Shown one piece after another: positions 1-27,900 of a stretch of 64,000 nt of DNA. Origin of the DNA: Odontesthes bonariensis (lineage: Eukaryota; Chordata; Actinopteri; Atheriniformes; Atherinopsidae). Below the pieces are notes generated by a model. That model did no database searches and had not been told where the DNA came from. It saw only the letters and a list, made by a program, of their open reading frames with translations. The stretch spans positions 17,924,009 to 17,988,008 of the forward strand of contig NC_134517.1 of the NCBI RefSeq assembly GCF_027942865.1, given 5' to 3'. Made by a program: the position numbers and the translations under genes. Within the stretch, counting starts at the first letter, position 1. Every line of letters begins with the position of its first letter.

Positions 1-983
1 GGTTCAGCTGAAATCTGTTTATCTGTGGCTTTTTCTATGATCATGCTCACAGCACGCGGAACTCGTTTGGAAGGACTATTTTTAAGAGAGTTTTCCTCCC
101 CACTGACGTTCTCTCTTCCTGTCTTTTGCTGATCTGGTCTGGCATGCAGCTTATCATTGTCTTCTTTCAGTGACCTTTTGCTGTAGCTGGAAAAGTTCTG
201 CAGCTACAGCAAATCCTCCCCTCCACCGCGAGACTCTCCTCTGTGACGCGCAGCGCTGCTCTGTCGTCGGGCGTCGTTTCGCCCCAACCGCCCGTCAGTG
301 GGGAAACACTGCGGCTTGTTGTAAACGATTGTAAATGTCCACTATCAAGTTTCCCCCTCGAAACTCTGCCAGCGTGAATAATTTACCAGGACATGGGTGC
401 ATACGGAGCCACGGTAAAAACCAAATGAGCCTCGAGAGCCAGTTTACTCCCCGTGTAGGGCAGTGATTCTTCTCTGCTGTGTGCGAAGAGGAAGCGGGAC
501 GAGCGGCAAAGTAGAGACAAGGAAAGAGAAGTCAAAGCTGACAGGGGAGTGGGCTCAGGCAACCCTCTCCATTGGACAGAATAAATAGAATGTACCTCAC
601 ACTCCCCTGCTGTCTACGTTTTAAGGCCTGTCGAGTAGGAGCAGTAACTGCAACCAGAGGGCAGAGGGCTGCGCCTCCTGTGCTTTCCCTGCTCCAAGTT
701 TCCAGCACATCTCCACGTACACGCGCTTTCTGTTGTGCTTTATTTGGTTTGTCTTGTTCAAAAGGGCCATAACCAGAGGCAAGACCTCGAAAAACTATTT
801 TTTTTGGGGGGTTCTGGTATGAGTCATAGCTTCCATCTCAGTGTGATGACAAAGGCATGAATCACTGTGGTCTGGATTTTCCGCTCCCTGATTTAGTTCA
901 TGGGCTCAACCCTGCGCAGACTCTTCCCAGGGATCACAGTGTTGTATAATGGCGTTTCTTTTTTTTCTTTGCCCACCCTGTAG
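1..983 (+). other. me3 intron sequence upstream of first visible exon
   Basis: No coding exon is recognisable here. The first me3 exon in the window begins directly after an AG at 982-983 and matches the part of human ME3 that follows the transit peptide, so this stretch is most likely intron, with the transit-peptide exon further left. Short open frames here have no family resemblance. Confidence 0.6.
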
Positions 984-9180
<8,197 letters not shown>

Positions 9181-9244
9181 TCGTGAAGTCACGTGCGGTT
9201 TCTGCAACACCTTCGCTCAGACACTTTGCAGATGATGCTTGCCT

Positions 9245-9283
<39 letters not shown>

Positions 9284-9988
9284 CTTTCTTTCGTGCTTGT
9301 ACGTTTTGTTTGATCAGTTTCCTGAGAATGTTTTGTGTCCGCACGGGAGCATATCAGATATCCTCCATACGGTTTAAATTACACTCCTTTTCATTGTTGT
9401 TGTTTTTTTTCTTGGCTTAGCCGTTGTGGTATTCAGCTATAGTCGCAGTATCAAATAGTGCTCTCTCATGTTGACACAAAGGAACAGGGGACTCATTTTG
9501 ACCCTTAATCTGTGTTACCAAAAAATAAAAAAAACCTCTGTGCCTCCATTTGCTCCAAATTACAAGCTAAAACATCTGGCCATAATACAAGACACATCTG
9601 CAGCTCTCTATGTTTTACACTCCAGTCAACATGTGCACTCGCTGCATTTAACCCCCATGCAGGCAGGACTGACTGGTATTTCTAAATCTGGCTCTGCTTT
9701 GTTGCGAGAAACATGTCTTTTTTTTTTTTTTTTTTTTTTTTTAAATGGGAGGCACCGCTGTTTCCTTGAATGTGTTCAGAGAAGGTGTTTTTGCACACAG
9801 TGGCGTGTTTTGCTTTTAGTTTTGTACGGAGCTCAATTTGTCGTGTTTTTTGCCAAAGTTACCGCTGACCTGTATCTTGTCTTTCACTCCTAGAGAACAC
9901 GATGCAGTGCCGGCTTTAGCACTGAGAGATATGCGTGAAGTTTTCAAAGGGAACATGTAGCTTTTTGAATAAAATTGTTCACAAAATG
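9181..9988 (+). other. me3 3' UTR (inferred)
   Basis: The sequence after the me3 stop runs about 790 bp to an AATAAA at 9968-9973. It contains an uninterrupted run of 35 G at 9247-9281 and a T run at about 9718-9742. The open frame at 9468-9893 has no family resemblance and is best read as UTR. The cleavage site is not determined. Confidence 0.6.
9968..9973 (+). terminator. Polyadenylation signal for me3
   Basis: Canonical AATAAA about 790 bp after the me3 stop codon. A second, less likely candidate (AATAAA in an A-rich stretch) lies near 9524. Confidence 0.55.
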
Positions 9989-10094
9989 CCTTGGATTTCT
10001 TTCATATTGTCTATTTAACATCTGAGGGGGGGGGGGCTGTGTCATAACGTCATACATTGTTGTTTAACTAAACTTTCCAGTCTCGTGTTACCAA

Positions 10095-10170
10095 AACGCC
10101 ATGTGATGGACTGGCGACCCGTCCAGGGTGTACAGCTGGGATAGACTCCAGCCCCGCCCCCCACAATGGA
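10095..10170 (+). repeat. Fragment of a common teleost interspersed repeat
   Basis: The segment containing gatggactggcgaccc, tccagggtgtac and agctgggatagactccagc matches a very common fish repeat that I know by sequence. Relatives occur in opposite orientation at 47120-47350 and about 52395-52460 in this window. I cannot assign a repeat-library name. Confidence 0.6.
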
Positions 10171-11717
10171 TGTAAATTACTGGAACTGTCTGCCCCCTGC
10201 TGGTTGATTTATGAGCTGCTTTGTTTCCCTGACTCAATCTGCGAGGTATTTCCCGGGTGTAAAATCTGCCCTTGGCTCCCTGAACACGCTCTGAGAGCAA
10301 CCTGCAGCTAACAAAGGGCGATGTTTTCAAATGACGTCCCATGCGTTTACCAATCATTTGTCTTTATTACGCTTCACTTCTCATATTCTAAAAAATGTAT
10401 TTTTTAAGTATTTGCCGTCATTCCAAGAAACAAATGTGTCGCAGTTACGGAAAAAATGGGAGTTTCATTTTAAGCCCAGTTTTTATACCAAGGTTTTTGA
10501 GTATTAAATGCATTGTTAAACATTTGGGAAAAAGCTTAGAGTACCTGACTTCCTGCTTAATGTTAGACTGAGACTGACACAGCTTTCCTCCTAAATCTGT
10601 TCAAACGGCCTTGGAGTGAGTTTCCAGAGGGATGGTGTAGCAGCACATTTATTCTCAAAGTTTACAAGTGGGATTCCTGACAGGTTGGCTGATTACTGTT
10701 CTTTATCTTTGAGAGATACATTTATTTTTTTTTAATCAGACACAACACCACAGTCACTCAGAATTATGGAAAAAAGCTGTAATCCACATTCAGCTTCACT
10801 GAATTATTCAAGTAACACGTCGCTCTGAAATGAGTTAGTTACCTGTGGAAATGTTGCTCTCTATGCTGAGCAGTAATAAATCCTGTTTATCCTTGATATT
10901 AATGGATCAAAACGGTTTGTACCCATTTGCATAATTTTCCCCACCTCTTTGCCAAGTTGTTGAATCATTTCCAGTGAATCAGCTGTTAAACGCTTTTTAC
11001 CAAAGTGCTTCATCTGCCAACTTGTCTGACACAGGATTGCATGCAGTAAATGAAAGCACACCCTGCATTCGGCCTAGTTTTTGTTGGTTAAATGACATAA
11101 TATATAATGCGTTGCTGCTTGATTGAGGTTTGCAGTTTACATGGTAAAGACCAACCCAACAATCTCACCTCGACTTTGTGGAGGAAAAACACTTGAGGGG
11201 GGGGCAGATGTGTGCCAAAGCTGGTTCTGTGACTGATTTAGGGCTGCAGCTATATACAAACTGAGCAGTAGTTCCTGGAGAGCGTAAAATTACTGGCATT
11301 ATATAAATTAAATTGTCATTCCTCCAAAGGGAGATGGTATCTGAGTTTTTACCCTTTGCTTTAATGCTGCCTCCCTGGTCAGAGAGAATAGAACTTGACT
11401 GAAAGTACATTTCATATATGTAAACAACATGTTTTAAACTTAAAAATCAGCACACCAGACACAAGATTAGTTGCCTTCACAACAGTTTATTGAGCTGTGC
11501 CACAGCCTCAGAGCAGGAAAAAGCATCGCAACAAATTAGAGCTTTCACAGTTAATGCGTGAACCTAATCTAACATCATCGCCATTAAAGCAAGTGTTTGT
11601 AGAATTAGAATCGTGACCCACATTTCATGTCAGCTGGCGGTGGTAATGTAACCACTATACAAATCAAAAAGAGGAAATGCTTCAATTATCTTTAAGTGAG
11701 TTTATTCATCTCGAAAG
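10171..11717. other. Intergenic DNA, nothing recognised
   Basis: A/T-rich sequence between the me3 end and the transposon relics upstream of the nxpe3 3' end. It holds only short unsupported open frames. Confidence 0.5.
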
Positions 11718-12420
11718 TACAACCCCAATCTGAAAAAAAGCTGATTAAAATATGAAGAAAATCCGAGTGCAGTCATTTTATTTACTTATTTTTCTTTTTC
11801 AAATGTTGCAAGCGAGACGTTTTAGTACTTCATGAAAAACCTTTCTAATTATATAAAATATTGCTAACACATTAGCTCATCTCCATACTGATGGCAGGGG
11901 ACGCGTCTCAAAAAGGTTGGGACTCTTACGATGAAGCCATGCTGTTGTAACAGATGCAGTGTGGGGTTTAGCACGGTCTTGCTGAAATATGTAAGGCCTT
12001 CCATGAAAAGATGTCTTTTCAATTAAATCAAACATCGATTTCCATACACGTCTGCTTTACACAGAGATGTATCCAGGCTCTCAGAATCTTTTCATGGTAT
12101 TATGTGCTGTGGACGATGGAATATTCAAGGTCCCTACAATTTTATGTTGAGGAGTTGCTCTACATCTGTCCATCTTTATTTCTCAGAGACTCTGCCTCTC
12201 TAAGGTGCTCTTTTAAAAAAAATTTTTATACCCAATCTTGTTATCGAGCAGTCGCAAATCAACCCTAATTAGTTGCAACATGTTCCTCCATCTTTTTCAG
12301 ACGTTCTGCTGCCATCAAATTCAAGACGAGCTAATACTTCTCATGAAAATGAAAAACGGTCTCACTTACAACACTTTATCTATGCTGCTAATTAAATATT
12401 GGTTAATGCACTCTTTTTTT
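11718..12420. mobile_element. Decayed Tc1/mariner-type transposon relic with internal deletions
   Basis: It begins with tacaaccccaat, the terminus of an abundant fish DNA transposon family I recognise. Further colinear matches are gaagccatgctgttgtaac, cttgctgaaata, cttttcatggtattatg, ttttatacccaatc and ctgccatcaaattcaa. The central part is deleted and no transposase frame survives. The right terminus is not clear. Family assignment is from memory, so the superfamily is less certain than the fact of a repeat. Confidence 0.65.
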
Positions 12421-12529
12421 TTTTTTAAATCTATGCATTCTGTTACATAACAGCTTTTCTCGACCCGTGATCGGCGCTGCTTGGTGAAAAAAAAAAAAGC
12501 ATCAGCCTCCAGCAAATCCATGCATTTTC

Positions 12530-13030
12530 CATTTGATTTCATTTTCATTTCATTGTCTTCCGCTTATACAAGGTCAGGCCGCAGAGGAAACCGGCCGAGG
12601 AGGGAAAACCAGACATCCCTCTTTCAAGGGGAAAACTCTACAGCTTCTCCGGGGGGCATCCCAAGGCATTTCCAGGCCAGAAAAAGAGAAATACAATCCC
12701 TCCAGCAAGCTCTGGTTCTGCCCCGGGCCTCCTCCCAGTTAAATGTGCTTAAAAAACCTCCAACCAACAGGCATCCTAATCAGTAGCCTGAACCAGCTCT
12801 GCTGATTCCTTTCAACGTGGAGGAGCAGGGGTCTGTTCCAAGCTAGCCCAGATGTGTGAGCTCCTGACCTTTTCTCTAAAGCTGAGCTACGGCACATTTC
12901 ACAGCCATAGTTGAGGGTTGGAACGAGGATGAGCAAGTCGATCTTCATCACAACAGACCAGCGCAGTGCCTTAGTTACAACGCCCCAATCTGTCTGTCCT
13001 ATCTCTCACTCCATCCCAGAAGTAAAGGGT
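12530..13030 (-). mobile_element. LINE remnant, reverse transcriptase C-terminus and 3' tail
   Basis: On the minus strand a frame at 12739-12951 reads LVPTLNYGCEM and PLLLHVERNQQSWFRLLIRM, close to the C-terminal region of a common fish non-LTR retrotransposon (VPTLTYGHE, EPLLLHIERSQLRWLGHL in intact copies). DNA around 12550-12680 matches the same family's downstream end. It is full of stops and truncated at both ends. Confidence 0.75.
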
Positions 13031-13440
13031 CACAGATTACAAGATGAAATCATTTTTAAAATCGCCCGACAGCTTTTTAACAGATGTATCACCAGTTTAT
13101 GGCAACCAAAGCTTTTTTTCCACATATTCTAATATAGAAATTGAACAAACACGTCTCTGACTTCATCTACCCTCAAACTAAAGGACATTAGCTTCCAAAT
13201 ACAAAGCTGCTCCTTATAGCAGATAGAAAGGCACACACGAACAGGAACTTGGCTCACATATGTCTGCCTTCGAAATGTGATACCTTATCTTATTGTCCCC
13301 GATTCATGTGAAACACGGTGAAAATCTCTCCCTACGTTCCTGAGTGGTGCTGCTGCATAATGGTGAGAAAGGTGTTTTCTTTGTGGAAAATGCTGATGTC
13401 GAATCGAGGCGAACTTCGGAACTCTTGGATTCAAAATGTC

Positions 13441-13446
13441 TTTATT
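13441..13446 (-). terminator. Possible polyadenylation signal for nxpe3
   Basis: TTTATT on the + strand, AATAAA on the minus strand, about 580 bp beyond the nxpe3 stop codon. It is plausible but unproven; the resulting 3' UTR would be about 13430-14026. Confidence 0.4.
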
Positions 13447-14026
13447 TCATAACCTCATCGCCGGCGCTTTTGACATGACTAAACAACGGCCAAATGCGTG
13501 TTTTTGGTGAGGTCACACCGACCAATGATTTGTACCAGCCTAAATCTAATCACCTGAGACTCTTTGAGTCCAAAAGAACCTTGTCAGGAAAATTCCTCAA
13601 AGTGACCGAGACGTTTTACATTCACTAGAATTGGATGGAATGAACTGCCGTGCAACAACATGTAGCCTCTGGCCGTAGCTTTTGTGAGCATGGACGCATG
13701 GAAATGTTTGGACACACAAAACCCCCTTTTGGTAGCAACAGCAAGTAAGCAATAACAAATGCTGTGCCAGAGTCTTTGGCATTCCCCAAATAAAATAAAT
13801 TGTGCGAGGATCAAAATGAAATACAAGTGGACGGTAAACAGATTGCACTAAAAGTCTGGCAAATCTCTTAGTAAGGACGGTGTTTTAAAGGGCCTGCAGC
13901 TTTGGAAAACACTTGAAACATTTTGAAAAAAAAATTAGCACTCAAAGCGTTTTGAACTGCAGAACCGACAGACGGTCCTCAGTACCCATCAACAGCAGAG
14001 CCACAACCATCCCTGCACTTCCATTT

Positions 14027-21421
<7,395 letters not shown>

Positions 21422-22294
21422 AGTGGCCCCCTTCTGTCTCCCATGATCAGACCCTGTTTCACTCTCGCTGTCACCACAGGCATGATGGCGCCATCTCATC
21501 CGTGAGCGCTGTAAACGACAAAGACGGACTGAGAACGGGCCGCCGCCTGTTTGGTCTGTGCGGAAATTAAGAATGAGAAAAACCGCAAAGAATAAAGTAG
21601 GTTTACAAGCAGATTCACAAGCTATATTTACTATTAAATCCCCCATTTTCAAAGCATTTTAGATTGTAATATTTGTGAAAGGTGAGGTAGATTGTTCCTT
21701 ACACGTGAAACGGTTTAAACATATATGTGCAACTTGAATTATCTGTGGAAAGGAAATGCTGCGTGCACTCTGAAGGAAGTTCAGTGTCACAAAGTGCGCG
21801 GACGTTTTCGTCCGTCTTTCAGTCTACTGTTAACTTTTGAGTTGGGCTCTTTTCTGACAGATCCCATTTCACCGAAAAGGAATGTTTTGTTTGTTTAAAC
21901 ATTTTTCTTAAGACTCATCATAAAAGTATCTAAAGGCGTAATAGGATTAGTTACCGCGACACTATGCGATTAACGCGCTCTTGGGTGTTTTAAAGCTTCC
22001 ACGCACTTCCAGAGTATTGCATCTACCCACTAAAGATCCGTAACAACTACAAAAACTCAGAGTTAACCCATCCACTTGATTAAGCATTTTCATAGTGGGG
22101 TGATGATTCACTTTCGGCACCACGCACAGTGCGAAAAGGACTGCGCGTGTGTTGCTGCTGCAACATGGGATACAGATGCGGAACAAAAGAGAACGCAGAG
22201 CTCGCGACTCCTCTGGTCTCGGGAGACTGAGAATCCGTCACAAGAGGGAAGGGTTGATGCCCGACCCATGGATAAAATAATAAAGTAGGCCTAG

Positions 22295-22790
22295 TTAAAA
22301 CTCAAGCAATGTCCCTGGAGCCTGGAAGCGAAGAAAGCCCAGATTACAGTGGGCTGACCACAAGATGTGGATGATTGGATGGCGGTGATAATCGGTGAAT
22401 AATTCACCAATCTGCTTTGGACAAGGGGATCATGCTGGAAGTTTAGCTTGGTGCAGGTCAGGTGAAACATATAAGGATGAAAACAAGCAAAGTTCCACCA
22501 TCACAGATGACTGATGATGGGCTTGAAGTCAGCCATTACCTTTACTGTAAATGCACAGGAGGATACTGAAATTATGGAGACTTTTCTCATTCCCTCAGCC
22601 GAAAGTGGGCTTGGTGACGCTGAGGATGACCATGCAGTTTTGGGGGAAAAAACTAAACAAAAACAGAAAACAGCTGAATAGACACTCTTTAAAGAGTGGG
22701 GACCGCATATTTTGCCAGGTGACGTGTTAGCGCTCTCCAAACACCTAATAACGGGTTGCACCATGTAATAATGACACTTAAACTGTTTGC
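22295..22790 (+). mobile_element. Tc1-like transposon relic, copy A
   Basis: This segment is alignable with 34950-35340 over several hundred bases. Shared stretches include acagtgggct, ttggacaagg, agtttagcttggtgcaggtc (copy B: actttagtttggtacaggtc), actgaaatt, ttttctcattc and an agctgaata segment before gtgggga. No intact frame remains. It lies in the 5' intron of nxpe3, between the probable noncoding exon and the first coding exon. Confidence 0.7.
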
Positions 22791-23249
22791 TGTCATTGTG
22801 GTTGCTCAACACCTTTTATTGTAGGCTACTCTCGTCTCCTGTCTGCAGTTTATTAAATTCACCACGCGGAACCCACTGAGTTTTAGGACAAAACAAGTCG
22901 TGAAGGTTATTAGTACCCCGGTCTTTTTCCATTTCTACACGTATGAACGAGCAGACTGACCAGCCACTGAATTCGCCGACTGCTCTGTCTTCTCATAAAT
23001 GGCACTGATAACTGTAACCTCCGGTTTGGTCTCCATTTGAAACATCTGTAACGTTCGGTCCAAAAAAAATCTAATGCTCGGCTTCTCCTGTCATGTGAAC
23101 GGCTGCAATGACGTCAGAGCCAACAACAAAGAAAAAGCGAATAAAAATAGGCAATGCAACGGGAAGGTATTTCTTATCGTCAATTAAACAAAGCCACACC
23201 CGCCAGTTACCGTTAATGTATTTTAGCCGCGTGCTGTTAGCATACTTAC

Positions 23250-23400
23250 GTGTTAGCACGATGTCGGACCGTTGAAGCGTTAACACGGTGAGAGCTGAGG
23301 GAGGAGACGGGGCCACTTCTTTAGCACAGCGCAAGCCTCCTCCTGGCTGGATGAAGGAAACAGAAGCCTGGCGAGGGGTCGGTGTAGGTTTCCGTTATAC
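23250..23400 (-). promoter_or_regulatory. Probable nxpe3 noncoding first exon and promoter
   Basis: On the minus strand a strong donor gtaagtatg follows cgtgctaacac, with the exon edge at 23250. The nxpe3 coding exon at 21329-21508 begins with a good acceptor (cgtttacag). The pair fits a leader exon spliced into the coding exon. The transcription start is not visible; the upstream limit given is arbitrary. Confidence 0.45.
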
Positions 23401-24938
23401 TGAGCCCACTAGTGGACAGTAATGTAAAACAGTGTGTCGGGGAAAAAAATGTGTTATTCTACCAAGATTTGAATATATACGAATGAAACCAGCGTCTTCA
23501 GCCAGAGGCTTCTATCATCACCACTTAAGTACGATTATTAGGCTTTGGGAATTTAATTTAAAAAAAATGCTCTGACAGGTGAAATTGTTTTTTTAAATGT
23601 CTCAGTGGTTTTTAAACTCCCAGCAGCACAGGAGCCAGGAAAAAAGGGGAGTAGTTGTTGAAGATTGTAAACCGGCAAGGTGCAAAAAAAAAAAAAAAAA
23701 ACAGTTGGGCTGTTTTCTGTCACATCTAAAAAGGTTCCACAGATTTGGAACACTTTGGCAACAAAAATAGGAACAAACCCGAATGCTTTAGCTCTCAAGT
23801 GAAACAATAGCTTAAACAGAGACAATTCTGTGTTTGTAAAAGACCCAATGACACACTTCATACCTTTTACCTCACCGCAGGTCTCTGTTTATTATCTTTT
23901 CTTGTATTTTTTTCATAAAGTGAAATTCTGTGTTGTGTTGTCAGCTTGTCTGTGCTCATCTCAGAGTGTTCTTTTTAAAAGCATAACCAGGTGCAAAGTC
24001 TGCAAATGATCCATGATCAGCGGTCCTAATCCTACATGCATTGCAAAGGTTTAATTTTTCTAAATGTTACAATGTTTTTTTTTAATATAAAATCTACTCT
24101 GCAGTACGGCCCGAAGTTTCCCACAGCCGAACACTTACGCTAAACAATGAATGTTTGTACTTGTTCCTATTTATTCAGTTCAAGTCATCAATGATCCATT
24201 ATTGTACTGCAATATAATTTCCCTTTGGGGTTTAATTGAGTCATTTTCTAATCTTTTCTAATTGCATTATTTCCTTTTATGTTCTTTTAACACCAATGTG
24301 AATATAACTGAGAAATACAGCCTTAGTGTAGCTGCAGCCACACATTCACACGCTCGTTTTAAAAATGAGCAATTGCATGTTTATTTAAAGGTTTGCTCAG
24401 GAATATCACATTTTTCTGTCAGTTATCAGATAATGATACACATAGCTGATAGAAAACAGGTTGACGATTTGACACTGAGATACTATATTTGTGTTTACAA
24501 GCTCACTGTAATATTACCAATCTGTAATCTATTCCAAGTAGCTGATGCAAGCGGTGGATATTGATAAATAGAACAGGTTACAGGTGATAGCCTGCTCACA
24601 TAAAATAACTATAAAATAACTGCTTTAACAAAACTAATTTGCTACATCACAATCAATGTTTATAAGTGGAAAAAAATGTACATAAATAAAAGAACAGGTA
24701 GTAAAAAAAACAACAACTTGAGTTACATTCACACTCAGTTAGTGTTTCAAGCTTGTTCTGGATTCAGTCTTAATAAATAGCAGAAATTAAGAAAAACTTC
24801 ATGTGAGATCTGGGTCCGTGATCAAGACGAGTGCAAGTTTCCAACAAGGTCAGAGTCTCAAGTGGGAGATCTGAATGCCACACTAAGTTGCACGCACTCA
24901 GTAGTTCTGGAGAATTGTGTATCAGGTGAGGAGGGCTC
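23401..24938. other. nxpe3-cep97 intergenic region and cep97 3' UTR
   Basis: No gene is seen. The right part should be the cep97 3' UTR; TTTATT at about 24380 (AATAAA on the minus strand) is one possible polyadenylation signal. A 19-A run lies near 23683-23701. The short open frame at 24262-24564 shows no family resemblance. Confidence 0.5.
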
Positions 24939-27900
24939 TTAGGCAGAACCAGGATCGGCTCCTGCTGCCTTCTGTCTGGTGGAGGTGGTGGGTGTTGTAC
25001 TGCTGGGTGACACTGGCGAGGAGGGCTGTGGCGTTTCTAACTTGTCTCCAATCCCTTCCTCGGCCTCCTCCTCCCTCTGCTGTACAGACGACAGGTATTG
25101 CTCCAGCAGGCTGCAGTCTGCGCTGTCCACACCATCGCTGGCACCGGTGAAGCCGCTTCGAACCGGACTCAGAGCTCGCACCGTCTTCAGAGAGTCGGCC
25201 GTTCCGCTGCTCAGGAAGCTGTCCTCCTGCGTTACCTGCTGATCGCTGGTTGACTGAAAGCCAGAGTCGGGGAAGGAGACGTTTGTGCACGGTGGGTTGG
25301 TGGTGGCAGCCGGTGGGGCCGCCTTACAAAGTGCAGGAGGTGAGATCTGATCTGCCGCCACGGCCTGAGTGACAGCTGCCAGCTGGTGCTCCACGGTCTG
25401 CTTCCACTGCTGCATGGACTGGAGCTACAAGTCAAACACAGGGGGAAAAAAAATAGAACTTTAAAAGCTTCAAAAAGTTAGAGCACCCCCCCAACGAATC
25501 AGCTACCTCATTAAAGGATGACCTGGTTTCATTAGGCATAAAGTTAAGGATGACACAATTCTTATATTTTTTGCACCATTTCATTTCTTTAAGACTAGTT
25601 CTGCCTGAAAGTTTGACATGAATGTTTCATCTTTTACTTTATGCCTCGAGTTCATTTTTAACCAATTGCAACATAAGTTTTAAACTTAAATGCAGCAAAA
25701 ACAATAAGAATAATTTCAGTTGTTGACCTCTTTCCATAGAAACTTTACAGCCTCCTCCTGAACCAGCCTTTGCAACCTCTCCTCCTCGTACTGCTTCTGT
25801 ACACTGCAAAACACACCCGATTAAACTTTACCAATGGCACTGGAGTAAATAAGAGATATAGATTCATTCATTATAGTCACGGAAAGAGTTGATTCAGTAC
25901 TGCCAGTCAGTGTCTTACGTGTCCAACTTGTCAGACAGGAAGAGAATGTGTTCTTGCATCCTGCGCAGACGCATTTCACAGCGCACTTCTCTGGCCGCGG
26001 GGTGACAGCATCGGGTGTAGTGTCCCCGCCACCAGGACTGTATTTTAACCGCTGCCTTGTCTGCTTCCATCACACCTGGTTTGCTCACACTCATTTGCAC
26101 GTCCTCCTGCTTAGGAGCTTCTTTCATTTCTGCTTGACCAAAGTCCGGGGATGTTTCCGGATCGTCCTGTGTGCCAACTCTGACCGCCAAGGATCCAGCT
26201 GTTGTGGAAACAGAAACAGCCTCCTCTTCAAGGGTCCTCCTTTCACTCTTCTCCGCTGGGGGCGAACGATGCATCTTGTCTGCGTTTGGCTTTCTGGCTT
26301 GTGCCGGCCGCTTCGGAGCCAGAGAATCGGGCTCAAAGGTCTCCGTCTCGTCTTCGCTGTCAGAGTGGGTCGTTAGTGGCTCCAGATCCGAAGTGAAGGG
26401 GAGAAACGTGGACTCTGAGGAAAGCATGCTGCTGTTGAGTTTTTCCTCATCGGTCTGCACATCCTCTAATATAAGGTGTTCCTCTGCAAGCTTGGGGCTG
26501 CGGACCACCGGCAGCGATGGATGAGAGGAATCGCAGCTCACCCAGGTGTTGAACTGCACGACTGGCTCTAAACAAAAGTGGACATGCTCAAGAATTAGGA
26601 TTGTAAAGAGGGGTCAGAATCACAACTACTAGCAAAGAAAAGTAATATAAAGACATGCATAATGCAACAGAGTAGCCCTCTCACCCTTCTCCTGGGCTGA
26701 TGGAGCACCAGCTGGTCCAGGTGTAGCGATTTTATTCACCTCTTCAGCTCCCCCCTGTGGAACTGCACGTGAGGGGCTGTGCTTCTCTACATCCAGCTGA
26801 GTTGGACGAGGAGGGCTGGAACAGCCCCCCCGGGTCTCCTCAAGCAGTTGCTTTTGATGAAACCTGAGAAAAAAAAAAACCTCAGTTCCAGCGTGAGGGT
26901 TTTCAAGTGAAGACTTTCCATTACCAAGCATTACAGATGTTGTGTGTTAGTGAGACCATAAAGTGGATAGTGAACGATGATAGTCTTGATGTCATGTTGT
27001 CTGGACTTCATATGGGGTAGCAGCACTGCTGCATTGAGATTTATACCTCTGTTTACTGAGGATCTTCTCCAGTTTAGCATCTTCCGCTGTCTCCAGGGCT
27101 GGCGATGCGGTCAGAGGGCAAACTGTTGCCAAGTACTGAACCAGCTGAACATGCTGTCCCGGACGGTACGAGCGACCTTTACCCTGACTGTACAGCCATT
27201 CTGCTTTGAGACTGAAAGTGTTACAGATGAACATGATGATTAAAAAAAGCATTCAAACATATGGGTCGACTCGTAATTAATTAGCACACTGTAACAGCAC
27301 AGAGACAGACCCACCCTTCTTTCTGTGTCACTACATAGCCGTCGAGGACCTTCAGGCTCAGGCACCAACTCATGATGTACGGTCGATAATCAAAACCTGG
27401 CAACGAGGGAGTCGCCATGACACAAGGGTTGCTCATAATGGACAGCTGCTCCAATTCGTGAAGAGGTGCCAGATATGACACCTAGGGAGTAATCAGATGA
27501 GCAACGGTCATTAAGAATTTGCATTTGTGTAATGTAAATGTTGCATTAGAACTGAATCATCCAAAGGAAGGAATGTTTACCTCATTAAGATCCCTCATCT
27601 CATTTTCTGCCAGGGAGAGAATGGATAAATGGGCAGGAAGGTGAGCAGGAACGGTGCGAAGGGTTGTAATGCTGTTTCCATGAAGTAAAAGTGTCTGCAA
27701 AGATGACAGAACATTTGCAAAAAGATATTCAAAACATCCGTTGCTAGTTCGATATTTTTGCTTAAGCGCAAATTACATCAAAGTTTAACACTGACCTTTA
27801 ATGCCACCAGTTTAGTCAGATCGCCAATGGTAGATATGTTATTGTCAGACAGATCCAAGTGTTGAAGGGACACGCAGTTGTTAAGTTGCTCAATGACCTG

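Noticed and set aside
9468-9893. 141-residue open frame after me3
   Set aside because: Lies in the inferred 3' UTR, includes a homopolymer-derived Phe run, and resembles no known protein.
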